Source: HRBIN12 sp035762085
GTDB taxonomy: Bacteria; Actinomycetota; UBA4738; HRBIN12
Direction of reading: 5' to 3'
DNA length: 48,852 nt
Assembly (NCBI GenBank): GCA_035762085.1
Contig: DASTPT010000069.1
Coordinates: 1 to 48,852, forward strand
Below are positions 1 to 12,389 of the stretch, in pieces. Positions within the stretch are counted from its first letter, which is position 1. The number at the start of each line of letters is the position of its first letter. A model generated the notes under the pieces. The model did not search any database, had not been told where the DNA came from, and worked only from the letters and a program-made list of their open reading frames with translations. The translations under genes were made by a program, and so were the position numbers.

Positions 1-170
1 TGGACGGTGGCGTCCAGACCCTGGCCGTGGAAGGCCGGCCGGGGCTCGCACGGGTCGGCGACGGCGAGGGCTCCGGCGTCCGCGGCGCCGTTCGCGAGCT
101 CCACGCCCACGAGTGCGACGGCGCCCAGCCCGAGGGCGACGAGCACGGCGATGGCGGCGCGAGGGCTCAC
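1..170 (-). CDS. Partial membrane-anchored or exported hypothetical protein (N-terminus)
   Basis: Only the first 56 codons are inside the window; the gene runs off the left edge. The GTG start at 170-168 overlaps the TGA stop of the upstream MFS gene (GTGA), so the two are probably translationally coupled. Residues 5-27 are a hydrophobic Ala/Val/Leu segment, followed by a polar stretch with one Cys (motif DPCEPRP), which suggests a signal anchor or signal peptide with the rest outside. I do not recognise the family. The coupling suggests it works with, or is simply co-expressed with, the exporter. The reading frame is supported by the overlap and by the typical membrane-anchor start. Confidence 0.6.
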   Translation of the reverse strand, partial: MSPRAAIAVLVALGLGAVALVGVELANGAADAGALAVADPCEPRPAFHGQGLDATV

Positions 171-1534
171 GGCCCGGAACGCCTCCTGAGCCCCGCGAGC
201 GGGATCAGCGCGAGCGCCGCGAGGAGCGCGCAGAACAGGAACGACGGCCGGAACCCGCGGGTGACCGCGATCTCGATCGCCGTGACGAGGTCGTCGCGGA
301 GCGTCCGGACCGACGCGTCCGTCCCCGCGCCGTGCTCGTCGAACGGCGTCGAGAGGTCGGGGATCTCGCCCTCCGGGGCGCCGTCGAGGGCGTCGCGGAT
401 GTCCAGCGCGAGCGGGACCTTCGTCGTCGCCGGGATCCGGCCCTCGACGATCACCGCCGTCCCGTTCAGCTTCGCGACCTCGGCCGCCTGGGTCAGGTCG
501 CCCGCCAGGATCGGCGCGACGATCGCGAGGGCAACGACGAGCCCGACGTGGCGCATCCCGACCGCGAGCGTGGCCTTGCCCGCCACGCCCTCGTCACCCC
601 CGAGCGCGGCGTGCGTGAGTCCCGGGACCGCGAGGCCGAGCCCGAACCCGCACAGGGCGAGCGAGGCAACCACGTACACGAGGTCGCTCGAGGGCAGCAG
701 CGCCAGCCCGACGAGACCGGCCGCGAGGAGCGCGACACCGGCTCCGACCGCGAGCGCGCGGGGCAGCGGCGCGGCGAGCGGCCGGGCGAGCAGCGCGCCG
801 ACCGGCAGCGTGCTGACGATCGCCGCCCCCTCGATCGGGGAGTAGCCGAAGACGTCGATCACGAGCAGGACGGCCAGGAACAACGCCCCGACGAGCGAGC
901 CCGAGACGAGCGCGAGCGCGACGTTCGCCGGCATCGTGCGGCGCAGCGGCGGCAGACGCTCCTCGAGGATCGCATGCAGGTGCCAGCCCACCGTCGCGAG
1001 GAGGGCCGCACCCGCGACCGGCGCCTGGGCGAGGAAGATCGCGCGCCAGTCGAACACCTGGGTCAGCAGGCCGCCGAGCGCCGGACCCACCGCCGCGCCG
1101 ATCGTCCCCGCGGTCGTCCAGATCGCGACGCCGCGGGCCGTCGACCCCGCGACCGCGCCGAGCACCGGCACCGAGCCCGCGAGCAGCAGCGCCCCGCCGA
1201 CACCCTGCACGGAGCGGGCGAGGACGAGCCCCGTGAGCGAATCGGCGAGCGCGCACGCGACCGACGCGGCTAGGAACACGACCGATCCGGCGGCGAGGAG
1301 CACGTGGGCGCGGGCGCGGTGCACGACGAGGACGAGCGTGAGCGCGCCGAGGGCGAGCACGAGGTTGTACGACGTGATGACCCACGCGATGCCCTCGATC
1401 GTGGCGTCGAAGCGCGCGTAGAGCTCGGGGAGCGCGAGGACGACGATCGAGGAGTCGGCGAAGGCGACCGCCACGGACACCGCGACCGCGACCGTGAGCA
1501 CGGGGCGGGTCGAGCGTGCCTCGGCGGCGTGCAT
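167..1534 (-). CDS. MFS transporter, drug-exporter type
   Basis: A 455-residue polytopic membrane protein of the major facilitator superfamily, probably a proton-coupled exporter. The first helix carries an acidic residue followed by SSIVVLALPELY, as in DHA-type exporters. Alternating hydrophobic helices fill the chain, and GPALGGLLTQ resembles the antiporter motif C. An unusual hydrophilic loop of about 70 residues (roughly 360-430) precedes the last helix. The open frame extends upstream to 1630, but that part is Arg-rich and not membrane-like, so I chose ATG at 1534. A CATACT box lies 7 nt before it. The gene overlaps the downstream partial gene by 4 nt. The substrate cannot be inferred. 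Confidence 0.85.
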   Translation of the reverse strand: MHAAEARSTRPVLTVAVAVSVAVAFADSSIVVLALPELYARFDATIEGIAWVITSYNLVLALGALTLVLVVHRARAHVLLAAGSVVFLAASVACALADSLTGLVLARSVQGVGGALLLAGSVPVLGAVAGSTARGVAIWTTAGTIGAAVGPALGGLLTQVFDWRAIFLAQAPVAGAALLATVGWHLHAILEERLPPLRRTMPANVALALVSGSLVGALFLAVLLVIDVFGYSPIEGAAIVSTLPVGALLARPLAAPLPRALAVGAGVALLAAGLVGLALLPSSDLVYVVASLALCGFGLGLAVPGLTHAALGGDEGVAGKATLAVGMRHVGLVVALAIVAPILAGDLTQAAEVAKLNGTAVIVEGRIPATTKVPLALDIRDALDGAPEGEIPDLSTPFDEHGAGTDASVRTLRDDLVTAIEIAVTRGFRPSFLFCALLAALALIPLAGLRRRSGP

Positions 1535-1645
1535 GCATCGGAGTATGGCGGTCGCGGGCCCCGCGCGTGGACGGACCCCACCGTGGTGCACGGTCCGCCG
1601 GCGCACGCGAACGCCCACGGCAGCGGGCACGAGAGGGACGGCGGC

Positions 1646-1837
1646 TCAGCGGGTCAGCGGCACTGCCCGGTCGAGGCGGACGACCTGCTCGGTGGTCTGG
1701 ATCGGACGCTGCCGCCGCGCGATGAGCATCCGGATCGGCAGGGCGACCGGGGCCGCCACCGCGGCGGCAGCGAACATCGCGACCAGCGCGATCCTCCGGA
1801 GGCTCCGCCCGACGATGCCACCACGCCCGCGGCTCAC
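1646..1837 (-). CDS. Small single-pass membrane protein, hypothetical
   Basis: A 63-residue frame with GTG start at 1837-1835. A short basic N-terminus (SRGRGG, SLRR) is followed by a hydrophobic Ala/Val-rich segment at about residues 16-36, then a basic juxtamembrane IARRQRP and a polar tail. The reverse-strand sequence upstream contains GATGGGG, a weak ribosome-binding site. It lies between divergent CDGSH and collinear MFS genes on the minus strand. I do not recognise a family. The coherent positive-inside membrane topology is the main argument that it is real. Confidence 0.45.
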   Translation of the reverse strand: MSRGRGGIVGRSLRRIALVAMFAAAAVAAPVALPIRMLIARRQRPIQTTEQVVRLDRAVPLTR

Positions 1838-1908
1838 GGCCCCATCATCCCACGCGCCCCGGAGTGCGGCGGCGGAGGGATAAGCGCGTTCCCGCTCGGC
1901 CCGAGCGA

Positions 1909-1914
1909 TAGACT
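1909..1914 (+). promoter_or_regulatory. Candidate leaderless -10 box for the CDGSH gene
   Basis: TAGACT fits TANNNT and is separated by 7 nt from the ATG at 1922, placing the expected transcription start at or next to the start codon. There is no Shine-Dalgarno sequence directly before this ATG. This is the spacing of leaderless promoters in actinobacteria. Confidence 0.45.
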
Positions 1915-1921
1915 CGCCGCC

Positions 1922-2620
1922 ATGGCCGAACCCCGGATCGTGGTGACGAGGAACGGGCCCTACCGCGTCGAGGGCGACGTGAAGATGCTGCGCTCGGCCC
2001 CCGTCGAGACCGAGTACGGCGAGCCCGTCGACTGGGAGTACGGCCCCGAGTTCGAGACGCGCGACCGCATGGAGCTCTGCCGCTGCGGCAAGTCCGAGAA
2101 CAAGCCGTTCTGCGACGGCACCCACGAGCGCATCGGCTTCGTCGGCACCGAGACCGCCGAGAACGGCCCCACGCGCGAGCGGCGCCAGACCTTCGAGGGC
2201 GACGGCGTCGTGATGACCGACGATCTCGGGTTCTGCACGCACGCCGGGTTCTGCGGCGACCGGTTCACGAAGGTGTGGATGATGATCGACGAGACCTCGG
2301 ATCCCGAGGTCCGCGCCCGACTCATCGACATGGTGGAGAAGTGCCCATCGGGCAGACTGGCCTACCAGATCCCGCCGGACCCCGAGGACCGGGAGCCCGA
2401 GCTCGAGCCCTCGATCGGCGTGGAGCCGAACGGACCCCTGTGGGTCCGGGGCGGGATCCCCGTCGTCTCGGAGGCCGATGGCACCGAGTGGGAGGTCCGC
2501 AACCGCGTCACGTTGTGCCGGTGCGGACGCTCGAGGAACAAGCCGTTCTGCGACGGCACGCATCGCGTGAACGGGTTCACCGACCCGGCGATGCCCCGTG
2601 CTCGGCGTCAGCCGACGTAG
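1922..2620 (+). CDS. CDGSH iron-sulfur domain protein with two CDGSH motifs
   Basis: A 232-residue soluble protein with two CDGSH (mitoNEET-type) 2Fe-2S motifs: ligands C53, C55, C64 and H68, and C199, C201, C210 and H214. Both follow C-R-C-G-x8-C-D-G-T-H. Between them, residues about 95-150 hold a divergent ferredoxin-like segment with C105, C111 and C141 (CPSG), resembling the mono-cluster Fer4_19 domain often fused to CDGSH proteins. The likely role is redox or iron-sulfur handling in the cytoplasm; no reaction can be assigned. ATG at 1922 begins the domain-containing part, and the open frame upstream is low-complexity. The 3' end overlaps the convergent DUF2630 gene by 13 bp. Confidence 0.88.
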   Translation: MAEPRIVVTRNGPYRVEGDVKMLRSAPVETEYGEPVDWEYGPEFETRDRMELCRCGKSENKPFCDGTHERIGFVGTETAENGPTRERRQTFEGDGVVMTDDLGFCTHAGFCGDRFTKVWMMIDETSDPEVRARLIDMVEKCPSGRLAYQIPPDPEDREPELEPSIGVEPNGPLWVRGGIPVVSEADGTEWEVRNRVTLCRCGRSRNKPFCDGTHRVNGFTDPAMPRARRQPT

Positions 2621-2850
2621 CCCTCGACCGTCTCCACGTCGCGGGCCAGCGCCCCGTCGGGATCCAGGCCGGCCGCCCTCCTGGCCCGCCGCTGCCGCAG
2701 CAGGTCGTAGAGCTGGTCGAGCTGGATCTCGATCTCCTTCAGCCGCTCGCGTTCTCGGGTCGAGGCCTCGCCGCGGGACTCCTTGCCGAAGAGCTCGTGC
2801 TCCTCGTGCGCGAGCGCCTCGATCCGCTCGATCACGTCCTTGTCGTCCAC
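2608..2850 (-). CDS. DUF2630 family protein
   Basis: An 80-residue, highly charged helical protein starting at GTG 2850-2848. It matches my memory of the actinobacterial DUF2630 family: an N-terminal helix with IERIEALAHEEHELF, a central RERERLKEIEIQLDQLYDLL coiled-coil-like segment and a short RRARRAAG tail. Function is unknown. No membrane segment or Cys is present. It ends inside the 3' end of the convergent CDGSH gene and lies just downstream, on the same strand, of the 14-TM MFS gene. Confidence 0.8.
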   Translation of the reverse strand: MDDKDVIERIEALAHEEHELFGKESRGEASTRERERLKEIEIQLDQLYDLLRQRRARRAAGLDPDGALARDVETVEGYVG

Positions 2851-2891
2851 CGCCCCCAGCCTACCCCCGTCGAGGAGGGGTTCGCGGGAGG

Positions 2892-4457
2892 TCACTCGGC
2901 GGCGACGGTCTCCACGGTCTCGACCTCCGGGCGCGCGGGGGCGCCGCCGGGGATGAAGCGATTGGCCACGACGGCGGCCGCGAGCAGCGTCAGACCGCCG
3001 ACGACGAGTGAGAGCCGGAACCCGCTCATGAAGGCGCCCGCGAACGCCTGAACGACCGCCCCCGCCTGCTCGGGGGGAAGCCCCCGGAGCAGCGACGGGT
3101 CCAGCTCGCCCGACCCCGCGGCGGCCGCGATCGCGGCCTCCCGCGCCGGATGGAGGCCGATCGACGCGAGCGCGGGCTCGAGGACGTGCGCGAGCCGGGT
3201 CGTGAGGACGGTGCCGAGCAGCGCGATACCGAACACCCCGCCGACCTCGCGCGACGTGTTCGTCATCGCCGAGCCGAGCCCCGCGCGCTCGCCACCGACG
3301 GCGTTCATCACGGCGGCGGTCATCGGCGTCATCGCGGAGCCCATGCCGTGCCCCATGACCATGAAGACCGGCAGCATCAGCCAGTACGACGTGTCCACGT
3401 CCAGACGCGAGAGCGTCAGCAGCCCAGCGCCGGCGAGGAGCAGCCCGTACGTCATCGGGATCCGCGAGCCGTGCTTCGAGGCGTACCGACCCGCGTTCGG
3501 CGCCGTGACGATGATCATCAGCGTCATCGGCAGGAAGCGCAGGCCGGCCTCGAACGCCGAGTACCCGCGGATCAGCTGCATGTAGAGCGACAGGAAGAAG
3601 AACGTCGCGAACATCCCGAGCGAGATGGAGAACGCGACGGTGTTCCCCGCCGAGAACGCGGGGATCCGGAACAGGCCGAGCGGCATCATCGCATTCGGGT
3701 TCCGCACCTCCCACCCCAGGAACAGCAGCAGCAGCACCGCGGCGGACGTGAGCGAGATCAGGATGACCGGATCGCCCCAGCCCTTGACGTTCGCCTCGAT
3801 CAGCCCATACGTGGCGGCGAGCAGCGCCCCGCTGCCGAGGATCAGGCCCGGGATGTCGAGCTCGCGCATCACCTCCGAGCGCGACTCGCGGACGGTGCGC
3901 GACGCGGTGAAGAACGCCGCGATCCCGATCGGGAGGTTGAGGAAGAAGACCGACTCCCAGCCGAGGTGGTCGACCATGAGCCCGCCGAGCGTCGGCCCGA
4001 GCGCCAACGCGAACGCCGACATCCCCGCCCACAGGCCGATCGCCCGCGCACGCTCGTGCGGCGGGAACGTGACCGTGATGATCGACAGCGTGCCGGGCAT
4101 CAGCAGCGCTGCGCCCACGCCCTGAAGCGCACGCGCCGCGATCAGCTGCCCGGTCGTCTGCGACAGGCCGCAGAGCAGGGACGAGACCGTGAAGATCACG
4201 AGGCCCGTGAGGAACATCCGGCGACGTCCGTACCGGTCCCCGGCGATGCCGCCGGTGAGCAGGAGCGCCGCGAAGGCGAGCACGTACCCGTCCACGATCC
4301 ACTGGAGCTCGCTCACGCCCGCGCCGAGGTCGCGGCTGATGCTCGGCAACGCGACGTTGACGACGGTGTTGTCGAGCATGGCCATCGCCAGCGCGAAGCA
4401 CATGGTCAGCAGGACGATGACCTTCTCGCGGGCGTCGTCGCCCTCGAACCCGAGCAC
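2892..4457 (-). CDS. DHA2-family (EmrB/QacA-type) MFS multidrug exporter
   Basis: A 521-residue protein with about 14 predicted membrane helices. Helix 1 carries MLDNTVVNVALPSI, typical of DHA2 exporters. Motif A is GDRYGRRRMF near residues 72-81, and motif C is ALGPTLGGLMVDHLGWES near 150-167. The C-terminal tail after the last helix is Pro/Glu rich. The start is GTG at 4457-4455 with GGGAG about 8 nt upstream; a possible -10 TATGCT lies at 4522-4517. The family exports drugs, dyes or fatty acids by proton antiport across the inner membrane. The substrate is unknown, and no adjacent regulator was seen. Confidence 0.88.
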   Translation of the reverse strand: MLGFEGDDAREKVIVLLTMCFALAMAMLDNTVVNVALPSISRDLGAGVSELQWIVDGYVLAFAALLLTGGIAGDRYGRRRMFLTGLVIFTVSSLLCGLSQTTGQLIAARALQGVGAALLMPGTLSIITVTFPPHERARAIGLWAGMSAFALALGPTLGGLMVDHLGWESVFFLNLPIGIAAFFTASRTVRESRSEVMRELDIPGLILGSGALLAATYGLIEANVKGWGDPVILISLTSAAVLLLLFLGWEVRNPNAMMPLGLFRIPAFSAGNTVAFSISLGMFATFFFLSLYMQLIRGYSAFEAGLRFLPMTLMIIVTAPNAGRYASKHGSRIPMTYGLLLAGAGLLTLSRLDVDTSYWLMLPVFMVMGHGMGSAMTPMTAAVMNAVGGERAGLGSAMTNTSREVGGVFGIALLGTVLTTRLAHVLEPALASIGLHPAREAAIAAAAGSGELDPSLLRGLPPEQAGAVVQAFAGAFMSGFRLSLVVGGLTLLAAAVVANRFIPGGAPARPEVETVETVAAE

Positions 4458-4568
4458 GGGGGACTCCCTTCACGCGCATCGCCGACGTCCTGCCCGTGGA
4501 CGCGACAGGGCCGACGAGCATACCGGCTCGGAACGGACAACCGACCTCGCGGCGCGGATGTTCCCGGA

Positions 4569-5870
4569 TCAGGCCGGGCGCCGGAGCGCCGCGAGCACGT
4601 CCAGGATCTCGGGCTCGACGGCGTGGACCACGTCTCCGGAGAAGCGCCGGTTGCCGTACCGCGCGTCCTCGTACATCGCGGTCAGCCGGCGGAAGCCGTC
4701 GGCGACGTTCGGGAGCGCCTCGATCACGTGCGGGACGTACTCGGCGGGGGTGAGGGCAGGGGGCTTCGGCAGTCCGCGGTCGCGGAGCGCGAGCAGGGCG
4801 TCGGCGTACCACCGGCGGACCGTCTCGGAGGGCAGGCCGCCGCGGCGCGGGGGCGGGGGCGTCGCCCCCACGTCGCCGTCCGCGAGCGGGACGCCCCGGG
4901 ACCGGGCCGTGCGTCGGTCCACCCGCTCGAACGCGCCGACGGCCGCGCGGAGCCGGCGGAGCGAGCGGTAGAGCAGCCACACGATGCCGAGCAGGACGAG
5001 CAGCGCGAACAGCCTCGACCACCACGTGGTCGAGGGACGCCCGGCCACCTCGATCGCGCGGTCGGCGTCGAACCGCTCCCGCCACTCCTCGAGCGCCCGG
5101 CGCACCGCCTCGGGGTCGACGCCGACTGCTCGGAGCGCCCACAGGATCGGCCGGGCCACGAACGCCACGATCGCGATGAACGCCGAGAGCAGGAGATTCC
5201 CGGCCGGCGAGAGCCACCCGCCGATCCGCTCGAGGACGCCGCCGCGGACCGTCAGCAGGGCCCCGGCGGCGACCGCGGCGCCCAGCCCGGCGATCGCGAG
5301 CGCCGCGCGGCGGATCCATGACGCGCGGGCCGGATCCGCTCCCTCCAGGGGTGCCCACACCGTGACCAGGCGGCTGCAGAGCGCGCCGACGAAGAACGCG
5401 GGTACGAAGACGAGCAGCGGGAGCCGCCAGGCGGGCAGGGCGCCCCCCGCGAGCAGCGTCTCGACACCCAGCACCAAGGCCCCGACGCCGATCGACGCGA
5501 GGATCGGCTCGCGCCAGTCCCGAAGCGCGAGCGACACGCCCCGCAGCCCCACGAGCAGCGCGACGATCGCCGCGACGAGGGCGGCGGCGACGTCGGCTCG
5601 CCCGAGCCACAGGCCTGCGGCGATCGCGACGACCGCGGCCACCCCGGTCGTGGCGGTCGATGCCCGGAACCGGCACGCGAGGGCCACGCCCGTCACGTAC
5701 GCCACGACGAACGGGAGCGCGCCGGTCGCGACGCCGACCTCGAGCCCCGCGACGTCCGATAGCACCAGGTGCGCCGGCAGGTAGACGAGCCCGGCCTCGG
5801 CGAACGCGGCCAGGCCCGCGGCCCGAAGCTCGGGGCCGCCGGGCGCCGGGACGTCCGCGGCGGCCGTCAC
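4569..5870 (-). CDS. DUF4129 domain membrane protein (TgpA-like, no transglutaminase core)
   Basis: A 433-residue protein, GTG start at 5870-5868 overlapping the DUF58 stop (GTGA). The N-terminal 220 residues or so form several hydrophobic helices, a further helix is at about 300-320 (WWSRLFALLVLLGIVWLLY), and the C-terminal 100 residues (LPSETVRRWYADALLALR onward) match the DUF4129 domain found at the end of TgpA-type transglutaminases. Most TgpA partners of MoxR/DUF58 have a transglutaminase domain between helices and DUF4129; none is visible here. It is the last gene of a MoxR-DUF58-DUF4129 operon. Role in envelope maturation is inference from context. Confidence 0.8.
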   Translation of the reverse strand: MTAAADVPAPGGPELRAAGLAAFAEAGLVYLPAHLVLSDVAGLEVGVATGALPFVVAYVTGVALACRFRASTATTGVAAVVAIAAGLWLGRADVAAALVAAIVALLVGLRGVSLALRDWREPILASIGVGALVLGVETLLAGGALPAWRLPLLVFVPAFFVGALCSRLVTVWAPLEGADPARASWIRRAALAIAGLGAAVAAGALLTVRGGVLERIGGWLSPAGNLLLSAFIAIVAFVARPILWALRAVGVDPEAVRRALEEWRERFDADRAIEVAGRPSTTWWSRLFALLVLLGIVWLLYRSLRRLRAAVGAFERVDRRTARSRGVPLADGDVGATPPPPRRGGLPSETVRRWYADALLALRDRGLPKPPALTPAEYVPHVIEALPNVADGFRRLTAMYEDARYGNRRFSGDVVHAVEPEILDVLAALRRPA

Positions 5871-7020
5871 GACGCAACCGCCCGACGGCGGGCCTCGAGG
5901 GGCGAGACGTGGATCACGGTGGAGCCGCGACGGCGGAGGACGTCCATCTCGTGCAGGAGCCAGGGGCCCGGCCGGGGCGACACCACGATGAACGTCGTAC
6001 GGCGGACGAGCCGCCGACCGATCTCGCGCAGGACCGGCGCCAGGTCCGCCGTCGGCTGGCTCGGCATCCGCGCGAGCGCCGCGAACAGCATCGCCTCGGC
6101 GCCGACCGAGCCGGTGGCGGGTACGCGGAGCGGGCCTCGGCCGCGGCGCAGGTGCGTGTTCGCGACCAACCCGGTGCGCCACCCCGCGTGGATCGCCTGC
6201 CGTGCGAGGTAGCTGGCCCAGCCGATCGACTCCTCGGCGGCGGCCGGGTCGACCGCGTGCCAGAACGGCTCGCCGTCGGACAGGTCGACGGCGAACAGGA
6301 CCTCGGCCGAGCGCGTCGGCTCGAACCGCTTGGTCTGTAGGCGTCCCGCGTGCGCCGAGACGCGCCAGTGGACGTGGTGCATCGGGTCGCCCGGCTCGTA
6401 GTCGCGCACGCCGGCGAAGTGCTCGCGATCCTCGAACAGGCGGACCGACGGGGCGGGCGCGCCGAAGGGGAGGCGCCGCATCACGCGGAGGGGGACCCCG
6501 GTCCTCGGCTCCGGCATCACGAGGAGCGAGCCCTCCACGGGGACCTCGCGGCCGACCGGCGCGAGGTCGAACGGATCGGAGAGCTCCATGCCCACGCCGT
6601 CCAGCCAGTACTCGCCGCGCGACCGGGCGTGCACGGGGAACCGCAGGGTGATCTCGCTCCGCCCGCCGAGCGAGAAGCGGCGGCGGTGCCCGCGGAGCGC
6701 CGTCGGCGTGGCCTCGGGCGCGGGGAGCAGGCCGTCCGGATACCGGACGAGGAGCCGCACGATCGGGAGCGGCAACCACGCGTCGTTCACGATCCGAACG
6801 CGGACCCAGATCGGCTCGCCGATGAACGCGCGCTGGGGCTCGAACCCGACCTCGACGCTCACGCCCTTCCAGACGGTGCGCGCCCACAGCGTGGCCCCCA
6901 CGGCCATGCCGCCCACGGATGCCGCGAAGAGCAGGATCACGAGCTGTCCCCACGCCACGGCGATCAGCCCGAGCACCACCGAGACGAACAGCGAGATCTG
7001 CCGCCGTTCGGGCGTGTCCA

Positions 7021-7021
<1 letters not shown>
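5867..7021 (-). CDS. DUF58 domain-containing protein
   Basis: A 384-residue protein with two N-terminal membrane helices (about 9-45) and a cytoplasmic or periplasmic body. The DUF58 signature is RDYEPGDP at 206-213 followed by HVHW at 216-219. The part after it resembles a von Willebrand A-like fold (FAVDLSDG, FIVVSP). The family is almost always encoded with a MoxR ATPase, which is thought to act as its chaperone. The GTG start at 7021-7019 overlaps the last base of the MoxR stop TAG, and the end overlaps the DUF4129 gene. Translation of the three is clearly coupled. The biochemical function of DUF58 is not established. Confidence 0.88.
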
Positions 7022-7971
<950 letters not shown>

Positions 7972-8011
7972 CGAAGGATACGGGCTTCGGCGCCCTCGGG
8001 GTTTCGGCGCG

Positions 8012-8857
8012 CTACGTGCGACGGTACACGCGGATCGCGAGCGGGACCGAGACCGCGACGATCCCGGCGACCCACGCCGCCGACATCCACAGCAGCGTTC
8101 CCAGGGACCGGACGTCGAACTCGGCGGCCTCCGTGTACAGCTCGCCGAGCGTGAGCACGCGGAACGTGTCGACCCAGATCGTGACCGGGTTGATGCTCGC
8201 CCACCCCTGCAGCCACGAGGGGAACGTCTCGGCCGGGACGAACGCCGAGCTCGCGAAGACGACGGGGAAGACGATCGTGAAGGTCGCGGCCTGGACGGCC
8301 TCGACGCTCTTCAGCGAGAGCCCGGCGAACGCCGCCACCCACGTGAACGCGTACCCGACCGAGACGGCGCCCACGAACGCCAGCAGGAACTCGAGGATGC
8401 CTTCGTGGAACCGGAACCCGACCAGCCACGCGACGATGAACATCAGCACGACCTGGAACACGATCGCGACCGTGTCGGCCGCCGTCCGGCCCGCGAGCAC
8501 GGCCGAGCGCGCCATCGGCAGCGACTTGAACCGATCGATGAGGCCCTTCGACAGGTCCTCCGCGAGGCCGACGCCCGTCTGCAGCGCGCTGAAGATGGCC
8601 GTCTGCACGAAGATGCCGGGCATCAGGAAGTCCACGTACGGGATCGTCGGGGGCAGGTTCGCCTCCACCGCGCCGCCGAACACGTACACGAACAGCAGCA
8701 CGAACATCACCGGCTGGATCGTCGAGAACACCAGCAGGTCCGGCTTGCGGACGTACGTGAGCAGGTTCCGTTTCGTGAGGACCCAGCCGTCGGCGATCGC
8801 CGCCGCGAGCCGGCTCGGCTGCCGGGCGGTGGCCTCCTGGGTCGTGACGGCGCTCAT
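8012..8857 (-). CDS. ABC-2 type transporter permease (DrrB-like)
   Basis: A 281-residue integral membrane protein with about six helices, the permease half of a DrrAB-type exporter. It has a cytoplasmic N-terminus with an amphipathic stretch (WVLTKRNLLTYVRKPDLL) then PVMFVLLFVYVFGG, and a conserved LMPGIFVQTAIF segment as in DrrB. SKGLIDRFKSLPMARSAVL is the loop that contacts the ATPase. The ATG start at 8857 overlaps the TGA of the ATPase gene (ATGA). The family exports drugs, lipids or secondary metabolites; the substrate is unknown. Confidence 0.88.
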   Translation of the reverse strand: MSAVTTQEATARQPSRLAAAIADGWVLTKRNLLTYVRKPDLLVFSTIQPVMFVLLFVYVFGGAVEANLPPTIPYVDFLMPGIFVQTAIFSALQTGVGLAEDLSKGLIDRFKSLPMARSAVLAGRTAADTVAIVFQVVLMFIVAWLVGFRFHEGILEFLLAFVGAVSVGYAFTWVAAFAGLSLKSVEAVQAATFTIVFPVVFASSAFVPAETFPSWLQGWASINPVTIWVDTFRVLTLGELYTEAAEFDVRSLGTLLWMSAAWVAGIVAVSVPLAIRVYRRT

Positions 8858-9879
8858 CCGGATCCCTCCTGCCGTCGCCGGCGCGAGCGGCGCTTCGCCG
8901 CTACCTGCCCGTCGCCCTCGGCGGCGCCGGCCTCCTCGGCGGCGTGCCCGGTGAGCGACAGGAACACGTCGTCGAGCGTGGGGCGCCGGAGCGAGATGTC
9001 GGCGAGCTCGATCCCTTCAGCGTCGAGGCGGCGGACGGCCTCGGTGAGCAGGCGCGGGCCGTCCCCTCCGACCGGGATCGTGAGCTCGCCGGTGTTGTTG
9101 TCCACCTTGCCCCCACCGGGGCCGAGGCCGAGCACCGATCCGGCGGCCGCTGGCACCTTCGCCCGGTCGGTGACGCGCAGGGCGAGCACCTCCCCGCCGA
9201 CCCGCAGCTTCAGGTCGTCCGCCGTCCCGCGCGCGATCACCTTCCCGGTGTCGATCACCGCGATGTCGTCGGCCAGGCGATCCGCCTCCTCCATGTACTG
9301 CGTCGTGAGCAGGAGCGTGGTGCCGTCGCGGACCAGCTCGCGGATCACGTCCCACAGCTCCAGGCGGCTCCGAGGGTCGAGCCCGGTGGTCGGCTCGTCC
9401 AGGAACAGGACCTTCGGCCGTCCCACGAGGCTCGCGCCCAGGTCCAGGCGCCGGCGCATGCCGCCCGAATACGTCTTCGCGGTGCGGTCGGCGGCGTGCG
9501 CGAGCTCGAACCGCTCGAGCACCGCCTCGGCGCGCCGCCTGGCCTCGGCTGTCGGGATGTGGTACAGGCGCCCGACCATCTCGAGGTTCTCCAGGCCGGT
9601 GAGGTTCTCGTCGACCGCGGCGTACTGGCCCGCGAGACCGATGACGCGCCGGAGCTCCGCCGCGTCCCGGACGACGTCGTGGCCGGCGACGACGGCCCGA
9701 CCGCCGTCGGGGTGCAGGAGCGTCGTGAGGATCCGCACGGCGGTGGTCTTGCCGGCGCCGTTCGGCCCGAGCAGGCCCAGGACGGTGCCCTGCGTGACGT
9801 CGAGATCCACGCCGTCCAGCGCGCGCACCTCGCCGAACGACCGGCGCAGTCCCTCGACCTCGATCATCCGGTCCACCAT
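8854..9879 (-). CDS. ABC transporter ATP-binding protein (DrrA-like)
   Basis: A 341-residue ATPase partner of the downstream permease. Walker A is GPNGAGKTT at 38-46, the ABC signature YSGGM at 137-141 and Walker B LFLDEP at 158-163, followed by TTGLDPR. The extended C-terminal part (residues about 225-320) ending in RRPTLDDVFLSLTG is the DrrA-type C-terminal domain. The tail is very basic. ATG at 9879 was chosen; ATG at 9867 and a longer frame to 9906 are alternatives. It is transcribed divergently from lon. Confidence 0.9.
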   Translation of the reverse strand: MVDRMIEVEGLRRSFGEVRALDGVDLDVTQGTVLGLLGPNGAGKTTAVRILTTLLHPDGGRAVVAGHDVVRDAAELRRVIGLAGQYAAVDENLTGLENLEMVGRLYHIPTAEARRRAEAVLERFELAHAADRTAKTYSGGMRRRLDLGASLVGRPKVLFLDEPTTGLDPRSRLELWDVIRELVRDGTTLLLTTQYMEEADRLADDIAVIDTGKVIARGTADDLKLRVGGEVLALRVTDRAKVPAAAGSVLGLGPGGGKVDNNTGELTIPVGGDGPRLLTEAVRRLDAEGIELADISLRRPTLDDVFLSLTGHAAEEAGAAEGDGQVAAKRRSRRRRQEGSG

Positions 9880-9949
9880 GGCGGACCAGCCTACCGTGGG
9901 GCGCAAATCCGCTGGTCATGGGCGGGACCTGCCCATCGCTCACAGCGGT

Positions 9950-9963
9950 GTAATCATGCTTAC
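9950..9963. promoter_or_regulatory. Imperfect 14-bp palindrome upstream of lon
   Basis: GTAATCATGCTTAC equals its reverse complement except at one symmetric pair, and is the most A/T-rich spot in the gap between the drrA-like gene and lon, 75-88 bp before the lon ATG. It is placed where an operator for a stress regulator could sit. No HspR (HAIR) or CtsR site was recognised. Confidence 0.35.
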
Positions 9964-10037
9964 GACTCCGGAATAGCCACGGAACCGCCGCTGTTGCACC
10001 TGCAAAGACGTCGAAGCCACACCGAGGAAGGATCCCG

Positions 10038-12380
<2,343 letters not shown>

Positions 12381-12389
12381 GCTGCTCCC

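Noticed and set aside
3150..5321. Very long Arg/Glu-rich open frame on the plus strand opposite the MFS and DUF4129 genes
   Set aside because: It is low-complexity, has no domain, and is the expected antisense shadow of GC-rich codons in genes with clear motifs.
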